Origin: Azospirillum lipoferum
GTDB taxonomy: Bacteria > Pseudomonadota > Alphaproteobacteria > Azospirillales > Azospirillaceae
Direction of reading: 5' to 3'
NCBI RefSeq assembly: GCF_024170005.1
Contig: NZ_JALJXJ010000003.1
Coordinates: 480,143 to 544,142 of the forward strand
DNA: 64,000 bases
Part shown: positions 28,659 through 36,620 of the stretch, piece by piece
Layout of the letters: each line of letters opens with the position of its first letter
Position numbering within the stretch: the first letter of the stretch is position 1
The notes under the pieces: generated by a model
The model's input: the letters and a program-made list of their open reading frames with translations, nothing else
What the model was told of the DNA's origin: nothing
Database searches by the model: none
Made by a program: the position numbers and the translations under genes

Positions 28659-28776
28659 CGTCCTCTCCGCTCCCGCGGCACGCTCCTTGCGTGCAGCCTT
28701 GCCGGCGCTTCAGCAACAGGCGTGCCAAGGACGGGTGCTGGGGCCGGGCACTGGTGGATCAGGAAACGAGGTGGTG

Positions 28777-29307
28777 ATGGAGGCGGTGCGGACGATCCTC
28801 GACTCGGCGGTTCCGCTGGTGGCGGCGCTGGCGGTGTTGTGCCATCTGTGCTGGGTCGGCATCCGGCGCGGCTGGGAACGGGTGGCGGGGCTGGACCGGT
28901 TGCGGCGGTCGGTGCTGCCGTTGAAGGAACGCCGGCGCGCCGAGACCGAGGCGCTGGCCGACCTGACCTGCCGGCTGGAGGAGGCGAAAGGCCGGCTGTC
29001 CGCCGCCGAACAGCGGATCGACCATCTTCAGCGCCAGATCGACACGATGACCAAGGAACCGCCGGTCTTCCTGCACATCCTCGGCGCCCCCGGCGGCAAC
29101 CGGCGCAGTTTCCGGGCGGAGGCGCAGTACGACACCAATGCCGCCGCCGCGGCCCGCGCCGCCGGCAAGCCGGTCAATCCGGCTTGGCGCTACAACAACC
29201 GCGTGCTGGCGCATGCGCAGGATCTGCAATCCGCCCGGCGCGAGGCGGAGCATATCTTCCCGCACAAGGGTGGTTATCAGGTCTTCTTCCATGGGGCATC
29301 GCCCTAA
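28777..29307 (+). CDS. Uncharacterised membrane-anchored coiled-coil protein
   Basis: The 176-residue protein starts at ATG 28777 (GAGGTGG upstream). A single hydrophobic segment (AVPLVAALAVLCHLCWVGI) is followed by a coiled coil (about 45-90; LADLTCRLEEAKGRLSAAEQ) and a conserved-looking globular C-terminus (about 95-176; FLHILGAPGGNRRSFRAEAQ, then WRYNNRVLAHAQD). No known domain was recognised. It is divergent from a gene of the same architecture 118 bp away, suggesting a shared promoter region and possibly a shared function. The stop codon lies inside a tandem repeat. Confidence 0.72.
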   Translation: MEAVRTILDSAVPLVAALAVLCHLCWVGIRRGWERVAGLDRLRRSVLPLKERRRAETEALADLTCRLEEAKGRLSAAEQRIDHLQRQIDTMTKEPPVFLHILGAPGGNRRSFRAEAQYDTNAAAAARAAGKPVNPAWRYNNRVLAHAQDLQSARREAEHIFPHKGGYQVFFHGASP

Positions 29308-29354
29308 TTCCAATGGGCATCGCCCTGGTTCCAAGGGACGGGTTCCAAGGGACG
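29294..29354. repeat. Two short tandem repeats spanning the end of the coiled-coil gene
   Basis: A 21-bp unit GGGCATCGCCCTAATTCCAAT occurs at 29294-29314 and again with three changes at 29315-29335. A 14-bp unit GGTTCCAAGGGACG occurs exactly at 29327-29340 and 29341-29354. The first repeat includes the stop codon at 29305-29307. Confidence 0.85.
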
Positions 29355-29409
29355 GCGCCCTGACCGGTTTCCGTTTTTGCAAAAGCCCACCGATAACAGA
29401 AATAATTCC

Positions 29410-29415
29410 TATAAT
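29410..29415 (+). promoter_or_regulatory. Predicted -10 element for the helix-turn-helix gene
   Basis: A consensus TATAAT stands in an AT-rich pocket 38 bp before the ATG at 29453. No good -35 is seen at the usual distance (TTGCAA is 26 bp upstream), so an activator-dependent promoter is possible. Confidence 0.4.
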
Positions 29416-29452
29416 CTCCGCAAGAGATCCCATCATTCTGCGGAGCGAAGCC

Positions 29453-30163
29453 ATGCCCCTCGACAGCCGAACCCTCCAGAACGACCATTTCCCCCTCTGG
29501 GCGGAAGAGCCGCCAGTCCCCTCCGAAGGCTCGCTAGTCCCCGGTTCGCAGTTCCATGAGGAACAATGGATCATGGCCGCCGGCATGCTGGCGCGCGGAA
29601 CCAGCTTCCTTTATGTCGCCCGCACCATGGGATGCAGCCGCACCACGCTGTGGCGCGCCTATTACGGCTCCAAGGATTTCCGTCACAGGGTCTGGTGGGA
29701 ACGGCAGGCGCTGAACCGCGAGGCCGAGTTGCGCCTGTCTTCGCTGCGCATCCTCGTGGCCGAGCAGATCGAGCGGCTAGTCTCCTCCGGCGATCCCGCC
29801 ACCGTCCGCTGGCTGGCCGAACGCCTCGGCCTGTTCGCCGGCCTTGAGACCACGAGGGAGACTGCGAGGAATGCTCCACGGGACATCCCGGCCCCTGAGC
29901 CGCAACCAGCCCATCCCCAGCCGCCCCACCCTGAAGACCCTCCCGCCGTCACCGTGCCCGAACTCGACGACGACATCCCCGGTGCCCTGCGCGAGCGGAC
30001 GCCGCCCAATCCGCGCGCCGTCGCCGCCATCCTCGCCCGGCCGGAAGCGGCGGGGCCGAAGGGCGTCTATCCCTATACCGTCAACCCCGACGATCCCTAT
30101 CCCAACCTCGGCTCGGCGCTGGAACGCCAGGGCGGAAAGGCCGCCTTCTCCCGCCGTCTGTAG
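29453..30163 (+). CDS. Uncharacterised protein with N-terminal helix-turn-helix
   Basis: A 236-residue protein. Residues of about 40-75 (MAAGMLARGTSFLYVARTMG, CSRTTLWRAYYGSKDFRHRV) form a helix-turn-helix of the kind found in recombinases and small terminase subunits, followed by a helical block (REAELRLSSLRILVAEQIER). The rest is a proline-rich linker and a tail with VYPYTVNPDDPYPNLGSALE. There is no recombinase catalytic domain and no adjacent phage gene. ATG 29453 follows GGAG at nine bases. Function unknown; a DNA-binding regulator is the best guess. Confidence 0.72.
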   Translation: MPLDSRTLQNDHFPLWAEEPPVPSEGSLVPGSQFHEEQWIMAAGMLARGTSFLYVARTMGCSRTTLWRAYYGSKDFRHRVWWERQALNREAELRLSSLRILVAEQIERLVSSGDPATVRWLAERLGLFAGLETTRETARNAPRDIPAPEPQPAHPQPPHPEDPPAVTVPELDDDIPGALRERTPPNPRAVAAILARPEAAGPKGVYPYTVNPDDPYPNLGSALERQGGKAAFSRRL

Positions 30164-30345
30164 GATGGGCGGGATGGAACATCCGCCGGAAAGCGTTCCA
30201 CGCTGTTCCACCCCTCTCAACCGCCCCCCTTTCACCGGATGCGATCCCCCCGAAGGCTGATGCTGCGGTCTTCCGCCACGGCACCGGCTCGGGTAAGCTG
30301 CCGGTCCCGCTGCCCATCCTGAACATCCCGACAGATCGCTCCTCC

Positions 30346-31263
30346 ATGCAAGTCTACCTGCCGATTGCCGAGATGTCGGTCAACGCGCTGCTGGTGCTCG
30401 GCATGGGCTGGCTCGTCGGCTTCCTGTCGGGGATGTTCGGCGTCGGCGGCGGCTTCCTGATGACGCCGCTGCTGATCTTCATCGGCGTGCCCCCCGCCAT
30501 CGCCGTCGGCACCCAGGCCAACCAGCTGGTCGCCGCCAGCGTGTCGGGCGTGCTGGCCCATTGGCGGCGCGGCAATGTCGACGTCAAGCTGGGCGTGGTG
30601 ATGCTGGGCGGCGGCGTGCTCGGCACCGCGGTGGGGGTGTGGATCTTCGGCATCCTCCAGCGGCTGGGCCAGATCGACATCGCCATCACCCTGTCCTACG
30701 TCTTCTTCCTCGGCACCATCGGCGGCATGATGCTGGTGGAGAGCAGCCGCGCCATCCTGCGGCGCCGGGCGCCGACGGCCAAGCGCGGCAAGCTGCACCG
30801 CCACATCTGGCTGCACGGCCTGCCCTTCAAGATGCGGTTCCAGCGCTCGAAGCTCTACATCTCCGCCCTGCTGCCGGCGGGGATCGGTGTGGTCGGCGGC
30901 ATGCTGGTGGCGATCATGGGCATCGGCGGCGGCTTCCTCCTGGTGCCGGCGATGATCTATCTGCTGAACATGCCGGCCGGTCTGGTCGCCGGCACCTCGC
31001 TGTTCCAGATCATCTTCACCACCGCCGCGGCCACCATGTTGCAGGCCGCCACCAACCAGACGGTGGACGCCATGCTGGCGCTTCTGCTGCTGATCGGCGG
31101 CGTGATCGGTGCCCAGTTCGGCACCAAGGCCGGCACCAGGCTGCGCGGCGAGACCGCCCGGCTGGCGCTTTCGCTGATCGTGGTGGGGGTGGCGCTGAAG
31201 CTGGCCTTCGACCTGTTCTCCCGCCCCGACGACCTCTACACCCTGACCATGGGGCTGCGGTGA
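30346..31263 (+). CDS. TSUP family transporter (TauE/SafE-like sulfite/organosulfonate exporter)
   Basis: A 305-residue membrane protein with about eight hydrophobic segments and the duplicated TSUP hallmark: GFLSGMFGVGGGFLMTPLLI in the first half and VAIMGIGGGFLLVPAMIYLL in the second. A basic cytoplasmic loop (RRRAPTAKRGKLHRH) links the halves. TSUP proteins move sulfite, sulfonates or other organic anions. Its stop overlaps the start of a TIGR02186 gene (TGATG), and a universal stress protein follows, a recurrent arrangement; the substrate is not known. Confidence 0.92.
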   Translation: MQVYLPIAEMSVNALLVLGMGWLVGFLSGMFGVGGGFLMTPLLIFIGVPPAIAVGTQANQLVAASVSGVLAHWRRGNVDVKLGVVMLGGGVLGTAVGVWIFGILQRLGQIDIAITLSYVFFLGTIGGMMLVESSRAILRRRAPTAKRGKLHRHIWLHGLPFKMRFQRSKLYISALLPAGIGVVGGMLVAIMGIGGGFLLVPAMIYLLNMPAGLVAGTSLFQIIFTTAAATMLQAATNQTVDAMLALLLLIGGVIGAQFGTKAGTRLRGETARLALSLIVVGVALKLAFDLFSRPDDLYTLTMGLR

Positions 31264-32030
31264 TGGCGGGGGTGATGAAACGCCGTCTGGTGCAGGCCGC
31301 CGCGGCGCTGGCCGGGCTGCTGCTGGGCGGCACGCTGGCGGCGACGGTGTGGGCGCAGCAGCTGGTCGCCGACCTGTCCAGCCACCTGATCGCCATCACC
31401 ACCGGCTTCACCGGGACGGAGGTCGTGCTGTTCGGCACCACCGACGGGGCGGGCGACGTCGCCATCGTCGTCACCGGCCCGCGCGCCCCCGCCACCGTCC
31501 GGCGCAAGCAGCGGGTGGCCGGCATGTGGATGAACACCGACAGCCTGCGCTTCGATCAGGTGCCCAGCTTCTACACGGTGGCGGTCAGCCGTCCGCTCGA
31601 CCAGCTGGTCGGCCGTCCGGTGCTGGAGCGCCACCAGCTTGGCCTGCCGCAGCTGCAACTGCCGGTCGACACCGCCCTGCCGCCGGAGGAGCTTGCCGCC
31701 TACCGCAGCGCGCTGATCCGCAACAAGCAGCGCCAGGGGCTCTACGCCATCTCGATGGGGCAGGTCGCCTTCCTGGGCGAACGGCTGTTCCGCACCAACA
31801 TCTATTTCCCGGCCAATGTCCCGACCGGGCTGTACAATGTCGAGGCCCTGCTGATTCGTGACGGCGAGGTGGTCAGCGCCCAGACCACGCCGCTGGTGGT
31901 GTCCAAGATCGGGTTCAGCGCCGAAGTCTCCGACTTCGCCCGCAACCGCCCGGTCGTCTACGGGGTGGCCGCCGTCCTCGGCGCCATCGCGGCCGGCTGG
32001 GCGGCCGGCGCCGCATTCCGCCGGGTCTAA
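31263..32030 (+). CDS. TIGR02186 family membrane-anchored protein
   Basis: A 255-residue protein with an N-terminal hydrophobic signal-like segment (AAAALAGLLLGGTLAATVWA), an extracytoplasmic domain (ADLSSHLIAITTGFTGTEVV, VAIVVTGPRAPATVRRKQRV) and one C-terminal transmembrane segment (VYGVAAVLGAIAAGWAAGAA). This is the layout of TIGR02186, found beside TSUP transporters in alphaproteobacteria and thought to be an accessory subunit. It is coupled by start/stop overlap to the transporter gene upstream. Confidence 0.87.
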   Translation: MAGVMKRRLVQAAAALAGLLLGGTLAATVWAQQLVADLSSHLIAITTGFTGTEVVLFGTTDGAGDVAIVVTGPRAPATVRRKQRVAGMWMNTDSLRFDQVPSFYTVAVSRPLDQLVGRPVLERHQLGLPQLQLPVDTALPPEELAAYRSALIRNKQRQGLYAISMGQVAFLGERLFRTNIYFPANVPTGLYNVEALLIRDGEVVSAQTTPLVVSKIGFSAEVSDFARNRPVVYGVAAVLGAIAAGWAAGAAFRRV

Positions 32031-32048
32031 GCCGAGAGGGTTACAGAG

Positions 32049-32558
32049 ATGACCGACACGACGCAGTCCACGAGTCCCGAGGCGCAAGCACCCAAGCCGG
32101 TGCGCATCTTCCTGGTGGTGGTCGACGACAGCCCGGAGCTGAAGGTGGCGCTCCGCTATGCCTGCCTGCGCGCCCGCAAGTCCGGCGGCAAGGTGGCGCT
32201 GCTGACCGTCCTGGAACAGGGCGAGATGCAGCATTGGCTGGCGGTGGAGAACCTGATCCGCGAGGAGCAGCGCGCCGAGGCGGAGCAGATGCTCCAGAAG
32301 CTGGCGCGCGAGGTCAACCAGCTGACCGGCACCCTGCCGGCGCTCTATGTCCGCGAGGGCAACCGCACCGAGGAGGTGCTGGCCCTGATCGGGGAGGAGC
32401 CGAGCATCTCCATCCTGGTGCTGGCCGCCGGTACCGACCCGGAGGGTCCCGGCCCGCTGATCTCCTATTATACCGGCCGCGGGCTGGGGCGGCTGCGCAT
32501 CCCGCTGACCATCGTCCCCGGCGGCCTCAGCAACGATGCGCTGGACGCGATTACTTAA
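32049..32558 (+). CDS. Universal stress protein (UspA family)
   Basis: The 169-residue protein has the UspA fold: FLVVVDDSPELKVALRYACL, KVALLTVLE and a final PLTIVPGG strand. The usual G-X2-G-X9-G(S/T) nucleotide-binding loop is not clearly present (SYYTGRGLGRLRIPLT lies there), so this is probably a non-ATP-binding member. It is the third gene of a TSUP transporter / TIGR02186 / USP group. Confidence 0.88.
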   Translation: MTDTTQSTSPEAQAPKPVRIFLVVVDDSPELKVALRYACLRARKSGGKVALLTVLEQGEMQHWLAVENLIREEQRAEAEQMLQKLAREVNQLTGTLPALYVREGNRTEEVLALIGEEPSISILVLAAGTDPEGPGPLISYYTGRGLGRLRIPLTIVPGGLSNDALDAIT

Positions 32559-32741
32559 GCGGGGGGCACGCAGGTAAGGATAGGCGCCGGGAACAGGCCG
32601 CGCATGCCGGACACCGAATACCCACACAACCGGGGTCCTTGATCCGTCCGGCGTTTCGGCCCAGATTTCCCTCCAATCGTTCCGCGTCCCGATCCCGGGC
32701 GCGCCGGCGGTTCCATTCCGCCGCCGATGGAGGACCAGACC

Positions 32742-33299
32742 ATGTTCATTCAGACCGAGCAGACGCCCAACCCGGCGACTCTCAAGTTCCTGCCGGGGCG
32801 TGACGTGCTCGGACGCGGCACCGCCGACTTCACCAGCCGCGAGGATGCCGCCCGTTCGCCGCTCGCCCAGCGCCTGTTCGAGATCGAGGGCGTCGTCGGC
32901 GTCTTCCTGGGCGCCGACTTCATCACCATCACCAAGACCGACGCGCGCGACTGGTTCCTGCTGAAGCCGTCCATCCTCGGCGTCATCATGGAGCATTTCA
33001 CCGCCGACCGCCCGGTCCTGCTGGAGGATGGCGGCGACGGCCATGCCGCGGCGGCGAGCGCCGACGACGAGGAGATCGTCGAGCAGATCAAGGAGCTGCT
33101 GGATACCCGCGTCCGCCCGTCGGTCGCCCAGGATGGCGGCGACATCACCTTCCAGGGCTTCGAGCGCGGCGTCGTCTATCTGGCAATGAAGGGGGCCTGC
33201 TCCGGCTGCCCCAGCTCCACCGCCACGCTGAAGCACGGCATCGAGAACATGCTGCGCCACTACATTCCCGAAGTGGTCGAAGTCCGCGCGGTCCAGTGA
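32742..33299 (+). CDS. NifU-like iron-sulfur carrier protein (Nfu type)
   Basis: A 185-residue protein with an N-terminal Nfu domain (about 1-90; FIQTEQTPNPATLKFLPGR) and a C-terminal NifU domain (about 110-180) with the cluster-binding pair in KGACSGCPSSTATLKHGIEN and VRPSVAQDGGDI before it. It transfers Fe-S clusters to target enzymes. ATG 32742 was chosen with GGAGGA upstream, five codons inside the longer frame. It is a housekeeping Nfu rather than the nif-cluster NifU, which is larger. Confidence 0.94.
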   Translation: MFIQTEQTPNPATLKFLPGRDVLGRGTADFTSREDAARSPLAQRLFEIEGVVGVFLGADFITITKTDARDWFLLKPSILGVIMEHFTADRPVLLEDGGDGHAAAASADDEEIVEQIKELLDTRVRPSVAQDGGDITFQGFERGVVYLAMKGACSGCPSSTATLKHGIENMLRHYIPEVVEVRAVQ

Positions 33300-33365
33300 G
33301 GCCTGCCATCCCGGTTATGCCGGTCCGCCCTTGATGCGGCGGGCCGGCATTCCCATGCTGGTTGC

Positions 33366-34235
33366 ATGATCATCTCCGCCAGCTACAAGACCGACATTCC
33401 CGCCTTCTACGGGCGCTGGTTCCTGAACCGCCTCGACGCCGGTTACTGCCGGATGGTCAATCCTTACGGCGGCCAGACCTACCGCATCGACCTGACCCGG
33501 CCGGCGGTCGACGGCTTCATCTTCTGGACCAAGAATCTGGGACCCTTCCTGCCCGCGCTCGACAGCGTGGCGGAGCGGGGCTTTCCCTTCATCGTGCAGT
33601 ACAGCGTCACCGGGTTGCCGACCGCGCTGGAACGCTCGGTCCCCGCCTGGGACACTGCGGTCGGCCATATGGCGCAGGTGCGCGAGCGCTGGGGTGCGCG
33701 GGCCGCGGTCTGGCGCTACGACCCCATCGCGCTGACCGACGCCACCTCGCCGGACCGGCACCGCCAGACCTTCGCCCGGATCGCCCGAGCCTTGCGCGGG
33801 GTGACCGACGAGGTGGCGGTGTCCTTCCTTCAGCCTTACCGCAAGACCGCCCGCAACCTCGCCGCCGCCGGCATCGGCTGGCGCGATCCGGAGCTGGAGG
33901 AGAAACGCGCTCTGCTGGCGGATCTGGCGGGGATCGCGGCGGGGGAGGGGATGGCGCTGACGCTCTGCACCCAGCCGGAGCTTTTGGATACGCCCGGCAC
34001 GGCAGCGGCCCGCTGCGTCGATGCGGTCCGGCTGTCGGACGTCGCGGGGCATGCAATCGCGGCGCGGGAGAAAGGCAACCGGCCCGGCTGCCTGTGTGCG
34101 GAAAGCCGCGACATCGGCGACTATGACAGCTGTCCGCACGGATGCGTCTACTGCTATGCCGTCGCCGACCGCGGCACGGCGCAGCGGCGGTTCGCCGCGC
34201 ATGAACCGGAGGGTGAGTTCCTGGTGGCGCGGTGA
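33366..34235 (+). CDS. DUF1848 family protein, predicted radical-type Fe-S protein
   Basis: The 289-residue protein begins IISASYKTDIPAFYGRWFLN and contains GFIFWTKNLGPFLPAL and AVWRYDPIALTD, typical of DUF1848. The C-terminus holds a dense cysteine set, GCLCAESRDIGDYDSCPHG then CVYCYA, giving CXC and CX3CX2C-like spacing suited to an iron-sulfur cluster, similar to spore photoproduct lyase-like enzymes. The biochemical role is unknown. It is convergent with the receiver gene, one base apart. Confidence 0.87.
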   Translation: MIISASYKTDIPAFYGRWFLNRLDAGYCRMVNPYGGQTYRIDLTRPAVDGFIFWTKNLGPFLPALDSVAERGFPFIVQYSVTGLPTALERSVPAWDTAVGHMAQVRERWGARAAVWRYDPIALTDATSPDRHRQTFARIARALRGVTDEVAVSFLQPYRKTARNLAAAGIGWRDPELEEKRALLADLAGIAAGEGMALTLCTQPELLDTPGTAAARCVDAVRLSDVAGHAIAAREKGNRPGCLCAESRDIGDYDSCPHGCVYCYAVADRGTAQRRFAAHEPEGEFLVAR

Positions 34236-34236
34236 A

Positions 34237-34602
34237 TTAAGGACAGACCTTTCTCACCGTCTCCACCAGCTTTTCCGGGTTGAACGGCTTCACCAGCCAG
34301 CCGGTGGCACCGGCTTCGCGGCCGGCGGACTTCTTGGCGGGGTCGGCTTCGGTGGTCAGCAGCAGGACCGGGGTGGCGCGGTTGGTGGCCGAGGCGCGGA
34401 TGGCGCGGGTCAGCGCCAGCCCGTCCAGGCCCGGCATGTTCAGGTCGGTGATGATGCAGTCGAACTTGCGCTGGTTGACCAGGGCAAGACCGGCATTGCC
34501 GTCCGACGCCTCCGCCACCTCATAGCCGGCGCCTTTCAGCGTGAAGCCGACCATGTCGCGGATGGTCTTGGAATCGTCGACGGTCAGGACGCTTTTGGGC
34601 AT
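34237..34602 (-). CDS. CheY-like single-domain response regulator
   Basis: A 121-residue receiver domain with all key positions: acidic pair in VLTVDDSKTIRDMV, phosphoacceptor Asp in CIITDLNMPGLDGL, conserved Thr in VLLLTTEAD and Lys in GWLVKPFNPEKL. No output domain is present. The AGREAGATGWLVKPF stretch is typical of chemotaxis-type CheY. No kinase is adjacent, so its partner is unknown. ATG 34602 begins the conserved region. Confidence 0.93.
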   Translation of the reverse strand: MPKSVLTVDDSKTIRDMVGFTLKGAGYEVAEASDGNAGLALVNQRKFDCIITDLNMPGLDGLALTRAIRASATNRATPVLLLTTEADPAKKSAGREAGATGWLVKPFNPEKLVETVRKVCP

Positions 34603-34701
34603 GGAAGCGGCTCCGGTTGCTCGGCCGAAAAGATCGTCCGAAAGGCCTAGGCAATTTCCCACCGACCGTCAACCGTCGGAATTCCGTATTCGAAGAACAC
34701 G

Positions 34702-34741
34702 AAGCCCCCGGCCCGGCGGCGAACCGCCGAACCGGGGGCTT
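34702..34741 (-). terminator. Hairpin terminator after grpE
   Basis: AAGCCCCCGG (34702-34711) pairs with CCGGGGGCTT (34732-34741), with an inner CGGCGG/CCGCCG stem. The T-run on the minus strand is short. It begins 16 bp after the grpE stop codon. Confidence 0.65.
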
Positions 34742-34757
34742 TGCAGAAGCGGTATGG

Positions 34758-35369
34758 TTACGCCTTCGTATCGACGTGCTGGCCGCCGGCGTCACCGCCC
34801 TTGGCAACACCGACCATCGCCTCGCGCAGCAGGCGGCCGTGGATGGTGTAGCCGGGCTGGAGAACCTGCACGACGGTGCCGGCGGCCTTGCCGGTGTTCT
34901 CGATCTCGAACATCACCTGATGGAAGTTCGGGTCGAACGGCTCGCCGGCCGGGTCCAGCTTCTTGATGCCGGCGCGGTCGAAGGCGGCGAACAGCTGGCG
35001 TTCCGTCGCCTCGACGCCGACGGCGAGGCCCTTCAGCATCTCGTCCTGCTCGCGGCCCTCGGCCGGCACGGCGTCCAGCGCGCGGCGCAGGTTGTCGGCG
35101 ACCGACACCAGCTCCTTGGCGAAGCTGGAGACGGCGAACTTGCTGGCGTCCTCGCGGTCGCGCTGGGCACGGCGTCGGGTGTTCTCCGTCTCCGCCATGG
35201 CACGCAGAAGCTGGTCCTTCAGGCTGGCGACCTCGGCCTCCAGCTTGGCGACGCGGTCCTCGGGAGAACCGGAGCCCGTCTGGCCGGCATCCGTCTGGCT
35301 GGCGGTGTCGGCGGTGGCCTCGGTCGGCTCCACCGTGGCGTCGGAGGGCTTGTTCTGCTCTTCGCTCAT
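34758..35369 (-). CDS. grpE: Nucleotide exchange factor GrpE
   Basis: GrpE releases ADP from DnaK. The 203-residue protein has an acidic, low-complexity N-terminus, a long coiled coil (about 40-105; KLEAEVASLKDQLLRAMAET then RRRAQRDREDASKFAVSSF) and the C-terminal beta domain with the signature FDPNFHQVMFEIENTGKAAG and VLQPGYTIHGRLLREAMVGV. ATG 35369 starts the reading frame after hrcA on the same strand, 56 bp away, the usual hrcA-grpE order. Confidence 0.97.
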   Translation of the reverse strand: MSEEQNKPSDATVEPTEATADTASQTDAGQTGSGSPEDRVAKLEAEVASLKDQLLRAMAETENTRRRAQRDREDASKFAVSSFAKELVSVADNLRRALDAVPAEGREQDEMLKGLAVGVEATERQLFAAFDRAGIKKLDPAGEPFDPNFHQVMFEIENTGKAAGTVVQVLQPGYTIHGRLLREAMVGVAKGGDAGGQHVDTKA

Positions 35370-35425
35370 GGTTTTCTCAATTCTTGCTTCGTCAAAAGGC
35401 GGAGGGAGTGAGACGGGGACGGTGC

Positions 35426-36466
35426 TCAGCCGATCAGCCGGCTGACCACCTTGGCGGTGTAATCCACCAGCGGAATGATGCGGGCGTAATTGATGCGGGT
35501 CGGGCCGATGACGCCGATGGCGCCGATCACCTGTTCCCGGCTGTTCTGGAAGGGGGAGATGATCATCGAACAGCCGGAATGGCTGAACAGCACATTCTCG
35601 GCGCCGATGAAGATCTGCACGCCGTCGCCGCGTCCGGTGGCGTCCAGCATGCGCAGCATCGTCTCCTTGGTCTCCAGCGCCTCGAACAGGCCGCGCACCC
35701 GCTCCAGGTCGGACAGCGCGGTGACGTCCTCCAGCAGGCGGGACTGGCCGCGGACGATCAGCTGGCCGGCATTCGACCCGCCGCTGCCGGCCCAGGTGGC
35801 CAGACCGGCGGCGACCACCTTGCGCGACAGCTCGTCCAGCTGGGTCTTCTGCTGTTCGATCTCCTGCAGAACCTCCTGTCGCGCTTCGTCCAGCGTGCGG
35901 CCGGCGAGCTTGGCACTGAGGAAGTTCGACACGGTCTGCAAGGTCGAGGTCGGCACCCCCATCGGCACCTCGATCACCCGGTTCTCGACCAGCCCGTCCT
36001 CGTTCACCAGGACGACCAGGGCGCGGCCGGGGCCGAGCGACACGAACTCGATGTGCTTCAGCGGCCGGTCGGTCTTCGGCGCCACCACCAGGCCTGCACA
36101 GTGCGACAGGCCGGACAGCATGGTCGACGCCTCGCCCAGCACGTCGGCGAAAGCGCGGCCGGAGGCGGAGCATTTCGCTTCGATCGAGGCGCGTTCATCC
36201 TCGGTCAGCGACCCGATCTCCAGCAGGCCGTCGACGAACATGCGCAGGCCGGCGTCGGTCGGGATGCGGCCGGCGGAGGTGTGCGGGGCGTAGAGCAGCC
36301 CCTGCTCCTCCAGATCGGCCATTACGTTGCGGATGGTCGCGGGCGACAGGGCCATGCCAAGCCGCCGCGAGATGGTGCGCGAGCCGACCGGTTCGCCCGA
36401 CGCCACATAGGCGTCGACGATCAGCCGGAAGATTTCGCGCGATCGCTGGTTCAGCTCGTTGATCAT
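35426..36466 (-). CDS. hrcA: Heat-inducible transcription repressor HrcA
   Basis: HrcA represses groESL and related genes at CIRCE operators. The 346-residue protein starts with a winged helix (REIFRLIVDAYVASGEPVGS, RTISRRLGMALSPATIRNVM, ADLEEQGLL) and continues with the GAF-like dimerisation domain and the closing IGVIGPTRINYARIIPLVDY motif. No CIRCE sequence (TTAGCACTC-N9-GAGTGCTAA) is visible upstream of hrcA or grpE in this window, so its targets lie elsewhere. A GGGAC-GCTG-GTCCC hairpin is in the upstream gap. Confidence 0.97.
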   Translation of the reverse strand: MINELNQRSREIFRLIVDAYVASGEPVGSRTISRRLGMALSPATIRNVMADLEEQGLLYAPHTSAGRIPTDAGLRMFVDGLLEIGSLTEDERASIEAKCSASGRAFADVLGEASTMLSGLSHCAGLVVAPKTDRPLKHIEFVSLGPGRALVVLVNEDGLVENRVIEVPMGVPTSTLQTVSNFLSAKLAGRTLDEARQEVLQEIEQQKTQLDELSRKVVAAGLATWAGSGGSNAGQLIVRGQSRLLEDVTALSDLERVRGLFEALETKETMLRMLDATGRGDGVQIFIGAENVLFSHSGCSMIISPFQNSREQVIGAIGVIGPTRINYARIIPLVDYTAKVVSRLIG

Positions 36467-36620
36467 GGACTAGGGCGGTCGTGCTCTGTTCGGGCCGGTC
36501 GGTTGCGGGACGCTGGTCCCGTCAACCGGTCCGAATTTAGGCAGGTCCGACCGCCGAATCAACGTGCGGGGCGAAGAAGCCCCACCGTCATGCAGGCGGC
36601 ATGCAGGCGTGTGGCCGCCC

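Noticed and set aside
29453..30163. A prophage or terminase locus around the HTH protein.
   Set aside because: No capsid, portal, large terminase or integrase gene is within the window, and flanking genes are chromosomal.
33317..33351. A terminator after the Nfu gene (ATGCCGG/CCGGCAT hairpin).
   Set aside because: The hairpin is real but is followed by TCCC rather than a T-run, so it was not listed as a terminator.
36467..36620. A CIRCE operator upstream of hrcA.
   Set aside because: No TTAGCACTC-N9-GAGTGCTAA or close variant is present; only a short GGGAC/GTCCC hairpin is seen.
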